Shown: positions 36,669-46,740, numbered from the stretch's first letter. The stretch is 64,000 nucleotides of DNA from an uncultured Clostridia bacterium (GCA_948466345.1 CAOKAC010000002.1:1-64000), one strand, 5' to 3'. Notes: generated by a model not told the origin, from the letters alone. Numbers and translations: made by a program.

Positions 36669-36701
36669 AAATAGGGCGGCGGAGTATCCGCCGCCCTATT
36701 T
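36669..36701 (+). terminator. Terminator after the DUF1858 gene
   Basis: A 15-bp stem, AAATAGGGCGGCGGA with TCCGCCGCCCTATTT, loop GTA. It probably ends the murA transcript. Confidence 0.85.
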
Positions 36702-36722
36702 GCACACTTTTGGAGTGGAAAT

Positions 36723-37460
36723 ATGACAAAAAAAATAAAGCTGTCCCTAGACAGCCGCATAGCAACAGCTGCGTCTCTTGTACGCCATGGGGCGGTAGTC
36801 GCAGATATCGGTACAGACCACGGCTATCTTCCCATTACCTTATTGATGGATGGAAAGATTCCTTTTGCTGCTGCATCAGATCTGCGGCCAGGACCTTTGA
36901 ACCGCGCTGTAGCCAACGCAAAAAAATATGGCGTAGAAGACAGCATCCGCTTTTTTTGTACCGACGGACTGGAAGGAATTCCTCTTGCCGAACTGCATGT
37001 AACCGACATCGTTATCTGCGGAATGGGGGGAGAACTGATTTCCCGGATCCTGTCTGAGAGCGCCTACATACGAAACAGCAATATGCAGCTCATTCTCCAA
37101 CCCATGTCTGCGGTCGAGGAGCTGCGCGCATATCTTGCCTCTAGTGGATTTGCCGTGTGCGAAGAACGCATCGCCTGCTCAAAGGACAAGCTGTATCAGT
37201 GTATTGTTGCCAGATATGATGGCGCCCCGCACTTCTATACACCAGCCCAACTGCTACTTGGCAAGCAAATTCTGCTGCGTGGAACGGCGGATACGCTTTT
37301 TGTCCCCTTGCTGCAAAAGTATATTCGAAAAACCCAGCGGGAATATGCTGGAAAAATGCAGGGTGGAGCAGACACGGAAAAGTCCCGGAATTTGCTGGAA
37401 GAATTATTACAAATCGCAAAAGAGAAAGGTGTCGATTATGAACGTACTGGAATTTTCTGA
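36723..37460 (+). CDS. trmK: tRNA (adenine-N1)-methyltransferase TrmK
   Basis: Methylates N1 of A22 in bacterial tRNAs with SAM. The 245-residue protein has the N-terminal LDSRIATAASLV, the SAM motif VADIGTDHGYLPI, and VICGMGGELISRIL, followed by a C-terminal helical domain. ATG with GGAGTGGAAAT upstream. The nif3 gene begins 23 bases inside its end; the same pair occurs in Bacillus (yqfN-yqfO). Confidence 0.93.
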   Translation: MTKKIKLSLDSRIATAASLVRHGAVVADIGTDHGYLPITLLMDGKIPFAAASDLRPGPLNRAVANAKKYGVEDSIRFFCTDGLEGIPLAELHVTDIVICGMGGELISRILSESAYIRNSNMQLILQPMSAVEELRAYLASSGFAVCEERIACSKDKLYQCIVARYDGAPHFYTPAQLLLGKQILLRGTADTLFVPLLQKYIRKTQREYAGKMQGGADTEKSRNLLEELLQIAKEKGVDYERTGIF

Positions 37461-38202
37461 CGCACTGGATGCGCTGTATCCCAAAGCGCTGTCCTGCTCT
37501 TGGGACAACGACGGCCTGATGTGCTGCACCGATCCGTGTGCACAGGTAAAAAAAGTACTGGTAGCATTAGATGCCACCAGCAAGGTGCTGAATATGGCTG
37601 TGGCACAAGCCTTCGATACGGTACTCACCCATCATCCGCTTTTATTTAAAGGGCCCAAATCACTTATCCCCTCCACCGCCACCGGCAGACGAGTCATCAC
37701 CGCTCTGCAAAGCAGCGTTACCGTATTATCCCTTCACACCCGACTGGATGCGGGAGCAGGAGGCGTAAACGATTGCCTCGCCGCTGCTTTGGGTCTTTCC
37801 GGACCGCTGCGAAAATTTGGAGACAGCGAAAGTCCTACCCTTGGGCGCATCGGGACAACAAATATTTCTGATGGGAACGCCTTTGCCGTCCATGTAAAAA
37901 AAGCGCTGCAAGCTCCAGCGGTATATGCATACCTGTGCCGCCCGGTAAAGCAAGTGGCCGTGTGCGGCGGCAGCGGAGGGGATCTGGTATTTCCGGCACT
38001 GGCTGCAGGTGCTGACACCATTGTCACCGGAGAATGCGGATACAATCTGTGTCTGGATGGGATGGATTCAGGCATCAATATCATTACTGCAGGCCATTTT
38101 CATACAGAGCAGCCGATATGTCAGAGATTGGCGCAGTTGGCTCAGGAAATCGCCGGCGCCCAAACAGAAATTATATGCAGTGACATGGGTATATTGCTGT
38201 AA
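37438..38202 (+). CDS. Nif3-like dinuclear metal protein
   Basis: A 254-residue member of the Nif3/GTP cyclohydrolase I type 2 family. Metal-binding motifs: VLTHHPLLF, SLHTRLDAG and the C-terminal AGHFHTEQP. These hexameric toroidal proteins bind two metals; the reaction is not settled. The ATG 37438 is preceded by AGAAAGG at 9 bases and opens with NVLEFSDALDALYP, typical of the family; a longer frame from 37135 is a shadow of trmK. Confidence 0.92.
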   Translation: MNVLEFSDALDALYPKALSCSWDNDGLMCCTDPCAQVKKVLVALDATSKVLNMAVAQAFDTVLTHHPLLFKGPKSLIPSTATGRRVITALQSSVTVLSLHTRLDAGAGGVNDCLAAALGLSGPLRKFGDSESPTLGRIGTTNISDGNAFAVHVKKALQAPAVYAYLCRPVKQVAVCGGSGGDLVFPALAAGADTIVTGECGYNLCLDGMDSGINIITAGHFHTEQPICQRLAQLAQEIAGAQTEIICSDMGILL

Positions 38203-38230
38203 AAAGAGGGGGAAGAATCCCCCTCTTTTT
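38201..38230. terminator. Bidirectional terminator between nif3 and the ttcA-like gene
   Basis: AAAAAGAGGGGGA pairs with TCCCCCTCTTTTT. It overlaps the stop codon regions of both convergent genes. Confidence 0.85.
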
Positions 38231-38987
38231 ACGTATGTCCTCCGTTATCCGTCCATCCGTCGATATTCCCGCGCTCCATAGCGCCCACGATCCGTCGGTA
38301 TAACCCTCGATGCTGTATATCAAAGGCGTGCAGATATTCCTTTATATATTCTCGCTGGGAATGTTTATCCGCCGGACAGGGACTTTCCTCTACAGGAAGT
38401 GCCGCCGCACGGGCAAACCGTTTGATCTCTTTCTCTTCGGTTAGGACTAGGGGGCGAATCATAGTGATATCCTTTCTGGACAAATACGTCACCGGAGAAA
38501 AGCATCCCACCCGTCCCTCAAAAAACAGATTCAGCATAAATGTCTCCGCCGCATCGTTATAATGGTGCCCTAGGGCAATCTTATTGCATCCCTGTTCCAA
38601 TGCCAAATCATGGAGTACCCCTCTGCGCATCCTTGCACACAGAGAGCATGGGTTGGACTCACGACGCACGTCAAAAATAATCTTCGCTGTCTCCGTTTCC
38701 TTGATCACATACGGCACATGCAGTCGGCGGCAAAGCTCGGCTACCTCCCGATGGTCACTCTTTATTGCCTGAATCCGGTCGGACTTTTCAAATCCCATAT
38801 CCACCGTCACCGCGCAAAGGGCAAATCGCCGGGGCAAAAACCGACGCAGTTCTGCCAGTGCACACAAAAGCGCCAGAGAATCCTTCCCGCCGGATACCCC
38901 TACAGCAATTCGATCTCCATCCTGTATCATATCATATCGCTCCACCGCGAGCCGCACCCGGCTGAGAAGCTTCTGTAAATCTTTCAT
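38229..38987 (-). CDS. TtcA-family PP-loop tRNA thiolase
   Basis: A 252-residue ATP-pyrophosphatase with the PP-loop VSGGKDSLALL (about 31-41), CSLCARMRRG (CxxC near 114-117, cluster or sulfur site) and the ALGHHYNDAAETFMLN pattern. TtcA makes 2-thiocytidine at tRNA position 32; many clostridial relatives are only annotated by family, so the exact base is not certain. ATG with AGGAGAACGCGAT upstream. No CysE-like or sulfur donor gene is adjacent. Confidence 0.82.
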   Translation of the reverse strand: MKDLQKLLSRVRLAVERYDMIQDGDRIAVGVSGGKDSLALLCALAELRRFLPRRFALCAVTVDMGFEKSDRIQAIKSDHREVAELCRRLHVPYVIKETETAKIIFDVRRESNPCSLCARMRRGVLHDLALEQGCNKIALGHHYNDAAETFMLNLFFEGRVGCFSPVTYLSRKDITMIRPLVLTEEKEIKRFARAAALPVEESPCPADKHSQREYIKEYLHAFDIQHRGLYRRIVGAMERGNIDGWTDNGGHT

Positions 38988-39119
38988 ATCGCGTTCTCCT
39001 CTTTTTGCATATACTGTATCAAAGAAGCATGGGTACCTCCCGCCTGCCTCTTATTTATGTAGAAAATGCGGCTCCAGGCCGCACCATCGTAATTCTTTTG
39101 GAAAGGCATGGTTATAGAA

Positions 39120-39680
39120 ATGGCAAAAATCTACATAGACCAAGGTCACAATCCTGTAAACCCCAACTCCGGCGCCGAAGGAAATGGGTACAGAGAGCAG
39201 GACCTGGTCTTTGAAATCGGCGTGCGCACCGCGGAAATTCTCCGGGCTGCTGGGCAGGATGTCCGGCTCTCCCGTCCCACCCCCGAAACGCAGCTCGGCA
39301 CCTCTAACGCATCTTCCCTGGCAGCGCGGGTCAACGACGCCAACGCATGGGGCGCGGATTATTTTATCAGTCTGCATGCAAACGCATCGGAAATTCCCAC
39401 CGCCTCCGGATCAGAAGCATATGTATACCAGTTAGGTACTACAGCCGAAACACTAGCGGAAAATATTCTCACGCAGCTGGCAATCAACACCGGTCTGCCG
39501 AATCGGGGTGTGTTTGCCCGTCCCACGCTGTATGTGCTTCGCCGCACAAGAATGCCCGCCACACTGATTGAGCTTGGCTTTATCACCAATGCATACGAGG
39601 CTTCCCTCATGGCAAATCAGCCGGAGCTGTTTGCCCAAGGTGTTGCCAACGGGGTGCTAGCCTTCTTAGGTGAACTTTAA
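39120..39680 (+). CDS. N-acetylmuramoyl-L-alanine amidase (Amidase_3)
   Basis: Cleaves the bond between MurNAc and L-Ala in peptidoglycan. The 186-residue protein is just the catalytic domain: IYIDQGHNP (zinc His), EQDLVFEIG (zinc Glu), SLHANASE (zinc His) and TLIELGFITNAYEA (catalytic Glu). No signal peptide or cell-wall binding repeat is seen, unlike CwlD, so export or delivery is unclear. I chose ATG 39120 over 39108 because family members begin near KIYIDQGH; GAAAGG lies 13 bases upstream. Confidence 0.85.
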   Translation: MAKIYIDQGHNPVNPNSGAEGNGYREQDLVFEIGVRTAEILRAAGQDVRLSRPTPETQLGTSNASSLAARVNDANAWGADYFISLHANASEIPTASGSEAYVYQLGTTAETLAENILTQLAINTGLPNRGVFARPTLYVLRRTRMPATLIELGFITNAYEASLMANQPELFAQGVANGVLAFLGEL

Positions 39681-39690
39681 TATTTCCAGA

Positions 39691-39728
39691 AGAAGCAGCC
39701 GTTTCAGTCCGCTGAAACGACTGCTTCT
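39691..39728. terminator. Bidirectional terminator between the amidase and the histidine kinase
   Basis: AGAAGCAG plus CGTTTCAG pairs with CTGAAACG plus CTGCTTCT, one internal mismatch, 4-base loop, T-run on the plus side. Confidence 0.8.
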
Positions 39729-39730
39729 TT

Positions 39731-41146
39731 TTATTCTCCGTTTTCCGGATCCTGTGCCGCCAGCAATTCAAACCAAAAGGTACTGCCCTCTCCCTTTTTA
39801 CTGGAAACGCCAAAAGGCGCGCCGTGGAGCGAAAGGGCATTTTTCACAATAGATAGCCCAAGCCCCGTGCCTGCAATTCCACGCTTATGAAAATCACTTG
39901 CCTTATAGTACCGGTCCCAAATAAACGGCAGTTTTTCTTTGTCGATTCCCTCGCCTGTGTCCGTTACGGAAATCCGGCAAGTCCGTCCGTCGCGGGTTTG
40001 CTGCACAATCACATGCTTGTCTCCCCCGGTATAATTCACTGCATTGCAAATCAAATTATACAGCACCTGCAAAATCAGCACCTGGTCTGCCTCAACATAA
40101 ATTTCCTCATCGGCTGTAAAAGAAAAACTGTATCCGTCCCCCTCCCGCAGATGGGAAAACCGTTCTATCGTATCCCGCACGCACTGGGTCAGCGAAAACA
40201 GGGTTTTATTGGGTTTGCGGCTGCCGGAGGTAATTCTGGAAAGATCCAGCATATCGTTTACCAGAGAAGAAAGCCGTCGCGTCTCATCAATGATAATTTG
40301 CATGTTTTCCGGCGTAACCTCTCCGGGGATGTCCCGCATCACCTCACTGTAGCCGGATATCATGGTAAGAGGCGTGCGCAAATCGTGAGAAATATTTGCG
40401 ATCAGCTCCTTCTGCAGTGCATCTAACTTGGATAGCTCCCCAGCTGCATAATTGAGGGTTGTACCAAGTTCTGCTGTTTCCCGAAATTCTCCCCCCTGGA
40501 AATTTACATTATAATTTCCAAGAGCCAATTTCTTTGCCTCTCGGTTCATAGAAGCCACAGGACTGGTCATCTTGCTTGAAATCACATACGCCATTACCGC
40601 AGAAACTACCAGCAGAATCCCCGTAATCATGATCAGCTGAAACCGCAGTGTAGACACTGTAGCGCTCACAGGCTGAATCTCCGCGTTTAAAACGACCAAT
40701 AGACTGTCTTTTCCGCTGTCACTGTCTACCAGCTTCGCACAAAGCATGCTTTCAAAATTTGTATGGATATCGTCCAATTGATAAATAGACGTATACATTT
40801 TCTCTTTCAGCGCCTCTGCATACACGGCGTTCAGCGTTGTATCCGTCATCAGGGATGAATGAATCATGCAATTTGTCTGGGTGTGGGCCTCGACCAAAAG
40901 CGTTCCCCTGCTGCCGGAAATCTGATATACGCTTACACAGGTATTGTATCGGGAGGCAATATCATAGACATTTTTTTCAAAGCTCGCCTTATCTGCCGAT
41001 GCAGCTACCTTTCGCGTCGCGAGTTTAATCTCCTGCGCTTTCGTCTGCCGATAAATATCATTCAGAAACACCGCCTGCAGCAGCCAGATTACCACAAGAA
41101 CAATCATTGTAAAAATCGTTAGATATCCAAACATTTTGACCCGCAT
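39731..41146 (-). CDS. Sensor histidine kinase
   Basis: A 471-residue membrane kinase. Transmembrane segments at about 6-30 and 180-205 flank a sensor domain of about 150 residues outside the cell. Then come HAMP (about 205-255), HisKA with NISHDLRTPL (the phosphorylated His near 254), and HATPase with LYNLICNAVNYT, DTGEGID and GTGLGLSI. The partner regulator is upstream, with overlapping ends. The start is uncertain: TTG 41197 or 41185 near GAGGAG, or ATG 41146 used here. Signal unknown; a VanS/PhoR-like sensor of envelope state is only a guess. Confidence 0.85.
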   Translation of the reverse strand: MRVKMFGYLTIFTMIVLVVIWLLQAVFLNDIYRQTKAQEIKLATRKVAASADKASFEKNVYDIASRYNTCVSVYQISGSRGTLLVEAHTQTNCMIHSSLMTDTTLNAVYAEALKEKMYTSIYQLDDIHTNFESMLCAKLVDSDSGKDSLLVVLNAEIQPVSATVSTLRFQLIMITGILLVVSAVMAYVISSKMTSPVASMNREAKKLALGNYNVNFQGGEFRETAELGTTLNYAAGELSKLDALQKELIANISHDLRTPLTMISGYSEVMRDIPGEVTPENMQIIIDETRRLSSLVNDMLDLSRITSGSRKPNKTLFSLTQCVRDTIERFSHLREGDGYSFSFTADEEIYVEADQVLILQVLYNLICNAVNYTGGDKHVIVQQTRDGRTCRISVTDTGEGIDKEKLPFIWDRYYKASDFHKRGIAGTGLGLSIVKNALSLHGAPFGVSSKKGEGSTFWFELLAAQDPENGE

Positions 41147-41168
41147 GCCCTCGGGCTGCCGTTTTCTT

Positions 41169-41861
41169 TTACGATTCCGTGTCAAATCGGTATCCAACTC
41201 CTCTCAGGGTTACAATAAATTTCGCATATGCGCCAAGACTTTTGCGCAGCAGCTTGATATGGGTATCCAAGGTGCGATCGTCTCCATAATAATCATATCC
41301 CCAAACCTGGGTGATCAGCTTTTCCCTGGATAGAGCAATATTTTTATTTTCAATCATATAAAACAATAGATCATATTCCTTAGGGGAGAGTTCAACCCTG
41401 GCATCATCCACATACACGATACGGGCGGCCAAATCGATACGCAATCCCTCTAGCTGAAAAACCTGTCCGCCCGATGCTTCCTTATGTGCCGTGCCGGCGG
41501 TATGATACCGATGGAGCACGGCATCCACCCGTAGCATCAACTCCTTTGGTGAAAACGGCTTGACTACATAATCATCAATTCCCAGTCCAAAACCGTTTAT
41601 TTTATCATACTCTTCCCCTCTGGCAGACAGCATAATAATTGGAATATCTGAAAATTTCCGAATTTCTCTACAGGCAGAAAATCCATCCAGTTCCGGCATC
41701 ATTATATCGCAGATCATCAAATCAAATTTTTGTTCCCTGCACATTTGCACTGCCTGCATCCCATCAGCAGCTTCCGCTACGGTATGCCCCTCAAAAACAG
41801 CATACTTGGCGATCAGGCGCCGGATCATTTCTTCATCGTCTACAATCAAGAGCTTGTACAT
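41169..41861 (-). CDS. OmpR-family response regulator
   Basis: A 230-residue regulator. Receiver domain: acidic pair at residues 8-9, phospho-acceptor Asp52 in MICDIMMPELDG, and Lys101 in VVKPF. The C-terminal winged helix has ELSPKEYDLLFYMIEN, VWGYDYYGDDRTLDTHI and TLRGVGYRF. It pairs with the kinase at 39731-41146. ATG start. A plausible promoter TTGATT-16-TATAAT lies upstream in the 352-base gap to ctsR. Confidence 0.93.
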   Translation of the reverse strand: MYKLLIVDDEEMIRRLIAKYAVFEGHTVAEAADGMQAVQMCREQKFDLMICDIMMPELDGFSACREIRKFSDIPIIMLSARGEEYDKINGFGLGIDDYVVKPFSPKELMLRVDAVLHRYHTAGTAHKEASGGQVFQLEGLRIDLAARIVYVDDARVELSPKEYDLLFYMIENKNIALSREKLITQVWGYDYYGDDRTLDTHIKLLRKSLGAYAKFIVTLRGVGYRFDTES

Positions 41862-42096
41862 AATAACCTTGCCTTTCCCTACGTTGCATTGCTGCTTTTT
41901 CTCATTATCTAAATTATACTACAAAAAAATAATAAATCAACCAATACCCTCCCCTGGAAATTGTAAAAAATCTCTCCCTTTTGCCAGTGGGTACAGAGGG
42001 AGTTGAGTGAGGAAGAGATATAAAAAAGTGAGAAAATAAAAGAAAAATTAAGAAAATATCAGATTTTTTCCACGCCATCTGCAAATATTATATTTA

Positions 42097-42113
42097 TTTG
42101 ACCTTATTTGACT
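42097..42113. promoter_or_regulatory. CtsR operator of the ctsR operon
   Basis: Read on the minus strand the 17 bases are AGTCAAA-TAA-GGTCAAA, an exact match to the CtsR consensus RGTCAAA-NAN-RGTCAAA. A third TTTGACT half-site directly follows (42113-42119), overlapping the -35 box. Confidence 0.9.
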
Positions 42114-42142
42114 TTGACTTTCTCTGACTTTGCTTGTATACT
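42114..42142 (+). promoter_or_regulatory. SigA promoter of ctsR-mcsA-mcsB-clpC
   Basis: TTGACT (42114-42119), 17-bp spacer, TATACT (42137-42142). The -35 lies within the CtsR half-sites, so bound CtsR would block RNA polymerase. Confidence 0.8.
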
Positions 42143-42213
42143 ATCATCAGAAAACAAAAAAGGTACGTTTACACCTTTTCATATGAATACAACAATGCAG
42201 AAAGGTCAAAATT

Positions 42214-42666
42214 ATGCTTTTATCTGAACATATCGCAAGACTTATTGAAGAAATGATTGAGGAAGGAGAAGGTACAGCAAGTGTGCGGCGGAATGATTTG
42301 GCCGCAAAGCTGGGATGTGTTCCAAGTCAGGTAAGCTATGTGATTTCCTCACGGTTTACACCCCAAAAAGGATACATTACAGAAAGCCGGCGCGGAGGCG
42401 GTGGATATATCCGCATTGTTCGGGCGCCCATGTCCAAAAACGGATATTTGACCCATTTTTTCCACGCCATGGGCGACAGCATTTCCACAGAAGAAGCGAG
42501 GGCTTACATTCGCAATCTACAGGACAACCAAATTATCTCTGCGCGCGAGGCGTCCATTGTTACCGCCGCCCTATGCACTTCCGCACTGGACCGTATACAA
42601 CCCGCCGGCAGAAATATGGTTCGCGCCGACATATTGCGGCACATTCTCATGACACTTATGCAGTAA
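42214..42666 (+). CDS. ctsR: CtsR transcriptional repressor of class III heat-shock genes
   Basis: Represses clp genes at normal temperature and is inactivated on heat stress with the help of McsA/McsB. The 150-residue protein has the N-terminal helix-turn-helix around RNDLAAKLGCVPSQVSYVIS, the Gly-rich wing ESRRGGGGYIRI that senses heat, and the C-terminal dimer domain. ATG 42214 follows GAAAGG. First of four genes with McsA, McsB and ClpC. Confidence 0.95.
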   Translation: MLLSEHIARLIEEMIEEGEGTASVRRNDLAAKLGCVPSQVSYVISSRFTPQKGYITESRRGGGGYIRIVRAPMSKNGYLTHFFHAMGDSISTEEARAYIRNLQDNQIISAREASIVTAALCTSALDRIQPAGRNMVRADILRHILMTLMQ

Positions 42667-42732
42667 GATAAACAAAGTAACGTAGTGTGCGCCGTCATTT
42701 ACGGCCTGGAAAATATAGAAAGGAACAAGAAA

Positions 42733-43230
42733 ATGAAATGTACAAAATGTAATGCAAAAGAAGCTACTGTATTTTACAGAGAAAATATCAATGGAAAAGA
42801 AACCAAATATGCCCTGTGCGGCGACTGCGCGGCTGCAATGGAAAAAGAAACGGGAAATCTGTTTGCAGATCCCTTTGGCGGGAACCTCCTAGGCAGTCTC
42901 TTCTCCAGTATCCCGCAAAAAACGCAACCACGAAAAGAAGAAAAGAAATGCTCCCTATGCGGTGCCACCTTTCGGCAGCTAGCAGAAAACGGTAAGGTAG
43001 GATGCCCCACATGCTACGTCTCTTTTCGAGAAGAACTGGCCCCCACATTAAAGCGGCTTCATGGAACGGCAGTCCATAGAGGCCGCACGCCGGAAAAATT
43101 TCAGGCCAAACGCTCGGCTATGGAAAAACTGGCGTCTTTGGAAAAGCAGCTAAAACAAGCTATTGAAACAGAAGCGTATGAGGAAGCCGCAACGCTGCGA
43201 GACCAAATCCGTGCGCTGCGCGGACAATAA
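42733..43230 (+). CDS. mcsA: McsA, activator of the McsB arginine kinase
   Basis: A 165-residue zinc protein: CTKC...CGDC at residues 3-36 and CSLC...CPTC at residues 72-96, then a C-terminal UvrB/UvrC-like motif (about 130-165, LEKQLKQAIETEAYEEAATL). It binds McsB and modulates CtsR. ATG 42733 follows AGAAAGGAACAAGAAA; the longer frame from 42685 lacks a ribosome site. Confidence 0.93.
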   Translation: MKCTKCNAKEATVFYRENINGKETKYALCGDCAAAMEKETGNLFADPFGGNLLGSLFSSIPQKTQPRKEEKKCSLCGATFRQLAENGKVGCPTCYVSFREELAPTLKRLHGTAVHRGRTPEKFQAKRSAMEKLASLEKQLKQAIETEAYEEAATLRDQIRALRGQ

Positions 43231-43248
43231 TACAAACGGAAAGGACAG

Positions 43249-44274
43249 ATGAATATGCTTTGGTATGAAACAGAAGGACCGGACGAAGATGTGTTTGTAT
43301 CCACCCGGGTCCGCCTGGCCCGTAATTTAGTAGATTATCCTTTTGAGCCCCGCCTCACTGAGGCGGGGGCAAAAGAGATTATAGAAAAAGCAAAATCGGC
43401 GCTCGCAGAAAATGAAGGCTATACCTTTATAGATTTTGCTAAGGCAGAAGACACCGAAAAACAATCTCTTGTGGAAAAGCATCTGGTAAGTCCGGAATTT
43501 GCAAGAAAGACTACACCTTGTGCAGTAATAGAAAATGAAAAAAAACAGGTAAATGTTATGATTTGTGAGGAGGATCATTTGCGGATTCAGTGTATCCGCA
43601 GCGGCTTTGATCCCCATGGAGCCTTAGCTGCCGCCAGAGAAGCAGACGCAGCCATTGACACATCTCTCCAGGTGGCCTTTGATGAGGAACTAGGTTACCT
43701 CACCCACTGTCCCACCAACCTTGGCACAGGACTACGGATCTCCGTAATGCTGTTTTTGCCTGCCCTGACCATTACCGGCAGAATAAAAAGCATTCAAGGA
43801 CAACTGTCCAAAATCGGACTTACTGTCCGGGGGACAACCGGAGAAGGAAGTGCGACCAAAGGATGCCTGTATCAATTTTCCAACTGCATAACCCAAGGTG
43901 TTACAGAAGAAGAAATTTTGAGCAACCTACGGGAAGCAGCGGGCAGCATCGCCCAGGCAGAGCGTGAAACACGAAAGCAGCTTCTGGAAAACAACGAAGA
44001 CGCCCTGCGGGATCGGGTGATGCGCGCGCTTGGAACGATGCGCAGCGCATATATGGTAGGCACAGAAGAATTATACCGGCTTTACGCCGAGGTACGTATG
44101 GGTATCGCAATGGGTATCTGCAACGAAATAACCTATACGCATTTGGACGCGCTGCTGATCCGTTGTATGCCCGCAACGCTCACCCTCCAGGCTGGAAAAA
44201 TTCTGTCTGCTGCTCAGCGCGATAAGCTGCGCGCCCAAATGCTTCGGACAAGTATGCAGCCGGTAAAAAAATAA
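43249..44274 (+). CDS. mcsB: McsB protein arginine kinase
   Basis: Phosphorylates arginine residues on damaged proteins, marking them for ClpC-ClpP, and inactivates CtsR. The 341-residue protein has the phosphagen-kinase core: VSTRVRLARNL, the catalytic-region THCPTNLGTGLR, and TVRGTTGEGS. AAAGGACAG precedes the ATG; a second ATG six bases on is also possible. It lies 18 bases after mcsA. Confidence 0.95.
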   Translation: MNMLWYETEGPDEDVFVSTRVRLARNLVDYPFEPRLTEAGAKEIIEKAKSALAENEGYTFIDFAKAEDTEKQSLVEKHLVSPEFARKTTPCAVIENEKKQVNVMICEEDHLRIQCIRSGFDPHGALAAAREADAAIDTSLQVAFDEELGYLTHCPTNLGTGLRISVMLFLPALTITGRIKSIQGQLSKIGLTVRGTTGEGSATKGCLYQFSNCITQGVTEEEILSNLREAAGSIAQAERETRKQLLENNEDALRDRVMRALGTMRSAYMVGTEELYRLYAEVRMGIAMGICNEITYTHLDALLIRCMPATLTLQAGKILSAAQRDKLRAQMLRTSMQPVKK

Positions 44275-44295
44275 ACAGGGAAAGGATTTTTAATT

Positions 44296-46740
44296 ATGAG
44301 CAATAGATTTACGCAAAAAGCACAGCATGCGCTAACCCAGGCGCTTGCCACCGCCCAGGAGATGGGGCATACCTATGTTGGTACGGAGCATATCCTTATG
44401 GGCCTTCTACTGACACAGGACAGCATCGCCAGCCGAATCCTTACGGAACGGGGTGTAGGCGCCGAGTCTACAAAAGAGTTGATTGCCTCCTCTGTGGGAA
44501 CTGGTTCCCCTTCCTCCGTATCTTCGGCTGACATGACGCCAATGACCAAAAAAGTCATTGAAGAAAGTGCCTTTGCCTCCGCCCGGATGTCTCATAGTTA
44601 CATTGGCACAGAGCACCTGCTGCTTGCAATCATCAGTGAAACTGAAAGCTTTGCAAACAAGCTGATCCGGGCGCAGAACGCGTCTGTCTCCGATGTAAAA
44701 AACGATTTATTTGATTATTTCGGCGCAAGCTTTGAAGAAGAACGGGGAGAAATGTCTCAAAAGTCTGCTGCAAAGGCAGAAAAGGACACCGTTCCCGGCG
44801 CTCCTACCTTGTCCAAGTATGGCACAAACCTGTGCAAATTAGCCAAAGAAGGCCGTATTGATCCGATTATCGGACGAGATACTGAAACGGAGCGCGTCAT
44901 CCAAATTTTGTCCAGAAGAACGAAAAACAACCCCTGTCTCATCGGGGAACCCGGCGTTGGTAAAACCGCTGTGGTAGAAGGGTTGGCACAGCAGATTGCC
45001 GACGGCACTGTTCCGGAAAATCTGCGTGACAAAATTATCGTAACGCTGGATATTTCCTCTATGGTAGCCGGAGCAAAATACCGCGGCGAATTTGAAGAAC
45101 GTATGAAAGGTGTTATGGAAGAGGTGGCCAAAGACCCCCGAATCATCCTCTTTGTGGACGAAATTCATACCATTATCGGCGCCGGCGGCGCAGAAGGCGC
45201 CGTAGATGCGGCAAACATTATTAAACCGGCGCTGGCCCGGGGCGCAATGCAGCTGATCGGTGCAACGACCATCGATGAATACCGCAAGCATATTGAAAAA
45301 GATGCGGCACTGGAGCGACGGTTCCAGTCTGTCATGGTGGGAGAGCCTACTCCGGAAGAAGCAGTGCAGATTCTCATAGGACTGCGGGATAAATACGAGG
45401 CACACCACAAACTGAAAATATCCGACGACGCTATTGAAGCGGCCGTACAATTGTCTGTGCGGTATATTGGGGATCGTTTTCTGCCGGACAAAGCCATCGA
45501 CCTGATTGACGAGGCAGCCTCCCGCCTGCGAATTAAAGGATTTACGCCAACACCTGAGGCAAAGGAATTAGAAGAAAAGCTGCGCAGTGTCACTGCTGAA
45601 AAGGAAGAAGCAATTTTGGGTGAGGACTATGAACGCGCTGCTAAACTGCGGGATAGCGAAAAAGCGCTGCAGGAGCAAATGGACTCTATGCGAAAAGATC
45701 CCATGCAAACTACAGACGCAGTAGTCGGACGCAACGATATCGAGGATATTATTACATCCTGGACCGGTATCCCTGTGAAAAAGCTAGCGGGAGAAGAAAG
45801 TGAGCGGATGCTTCACCTGGATCAGCTCCTTCGGGAACGGATTATTGGTCAAGACGCAGCCGTAGAGGCAGTCGCTAAAGCAATTCGCCGGGGCCGGACC
45901 GGATTGAAGGATCCGAACAGGCCTGTAGGCTCTTTCATTTTCTTAGGCCCTACAGGAGTAGGGAAGACGGAACTGACCAAAGCGTTGGCAGACGTAATGT
46001 TCGGCAATGAAAACGCCATGATTCGCGTAGATATGTCCGAATATATGGAAAAGCATAGCACTTCTAAAATGATCGGCTCCCCCCCTGGATATGTAGGATA
46101 CGATGAAGGCGGGCAACTGACAGAAAAAATCCGCCGTCATCCCTATTCTGTCGTTTTGTTCGACGAAATTGAGAAAGCGCACCCTGACGTATTCAACATT
46201 CTGCTGCAGATTCTGGAGGATGGTATCCTCACAGACGCCCAGGGAAGACGGGTAGATTTTAAAAATACCGTTATAATCATGACGTCCAATGTAGGTGCCG
46301 GAAATATTGTAGAGCCCAAAAAATTAGGTTTTGCGCCGGATAAAGACAACGGTGACGCGGATATGCGCCGTGACGTAATGGACGCGCTGAAACGGACTTT
46401 CCGGCCGGAATTTTTAAACCGTGTAGACGAAATTGTAATCTTCAATAAGCTGACAGACACAGACATCCAAAAAATCGCCGGGCTGATGCTTCAGGAGGTC
46501 GCGGCGCGTATCGAAGCCCAAGGCATTCACATCACCTTTGACGATGCAGTCGCTGCGATCCTGGCGAAGGAAGGTTTTGATCCGGTATACGGAGCAAGAC
46601 CGCTGCGCCGAGCCATTGTTCGGAAGGTTGAAGACAGCTTTTCGGAAGAAATGCTGTCCGGTCGGATCCGAGAAGGCGACCAGGTGCGAGCCGTTCTGCA
46701 GGACGACGCGATTGTATATGAAAAAGAAGATAAGAATTAA
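44296..46740 (+). CDS. clpC: ClpC, ATP-dependent Clp protease ATP-binding subunit
   Basis: An unfoldase that feeds substrates to ClpP. The 814-residue protein has two Clp-N repeats (residues 4-145), a first AAA+ module with GEPGVGKT (about 218), an UVR-motif linker ([18 protein letters not shown], about 435) and a second AAA+ module with GPTGVGKTE (about 552). KKLGFAPDK near 677 is the likely ClpP-docking loop (LGF in place of VGF). ATG with AAAGGA upstream. Last gene of the operon before a terminator; clpP is not in this window. Confidence 0.96.
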   Translation: MSNRFTQKAQHALTQALATAQEMGHTYVGTEHILMGLLLTQDSIASRILTERGVGAESTKELIASSVGTGSPSSVSSADMTPMTKKVIEESAFASARMSHSYIGTEHLLLAIISETESFANKLIRAQNASVSDVKNDLFDYFGASFEEERGEMSQKSAAKAEKDTVPGAPTLSKYGTNLCKLAKEGRIDPIIGRDTETERVIQILSRRTKNNPCLIGEPGVGKTAVVEGLAQQIADGTVPENLRDKIIVTLDISSMVAGAKYRGEFEERMKGVMEEVAKDPRIILFVDEIHTIIGAGGAEGAVDAANIIKPALARGAMQLIGATTIDEYRKHIEKDAALERRFQSVMVGEPTPEEAVQILIGLRDKYEAHHKLKISDDAIEAAVQLSVRYIGDRFLPDKAIDLIDEAASRLRIKGFTPTPEAKELEEKLRSVTAEKEEAILGEDYERAAKLRDSEKALQEQMDSMRKDPMQTTDAVVGRNDIEDIITSWTGIPVKKLAGEESERMLHLDQLLRERIIGQDAAVEAVAKAIRRGRTGLKDPNRPVGSFIFLGPTGVGKTELTKALADVMFGNENAMIRVDMSEYMEKHSTSKMIGSPPGYVGYDEGGQLTEKIRRHPYSVVLFDEIEKAHPDVFNILLQILEDGILTDAQGRRVDFKNTVIIMTSNVGAGNIVEPKKLGFAPDKDNGDADMRRDVMDALKRTFRPEFLNRVDEIVIFNKLTDTDIQKIAGLMLQEVAARIEAQGIHITFDDAVAAILAKEGFDPVYGARPLRRAIVRKVEDSFSEEMLSGRIREGDQVRAVLQDDAIVYEKEDKN

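Larger units (their letters stand above)
41862..42213. other. Divergent intergenic region between the response regulator and ctsR
   Basis: A 352-base AT-rich gap. It holds the response-regulator promoter (left part), the CtsR operator and the ctsR promoter (right part). The middle (41940-42050) is purine-rich with no recognisable feature. Confidence 0.6.

Noticed and set aside
37135..37437. In-frame extension of the Nif3-like protein
   Set aside because: It is inside trmK and lacks the family start; the ATG at 37438 has a ribosome site and the family N-terminus.
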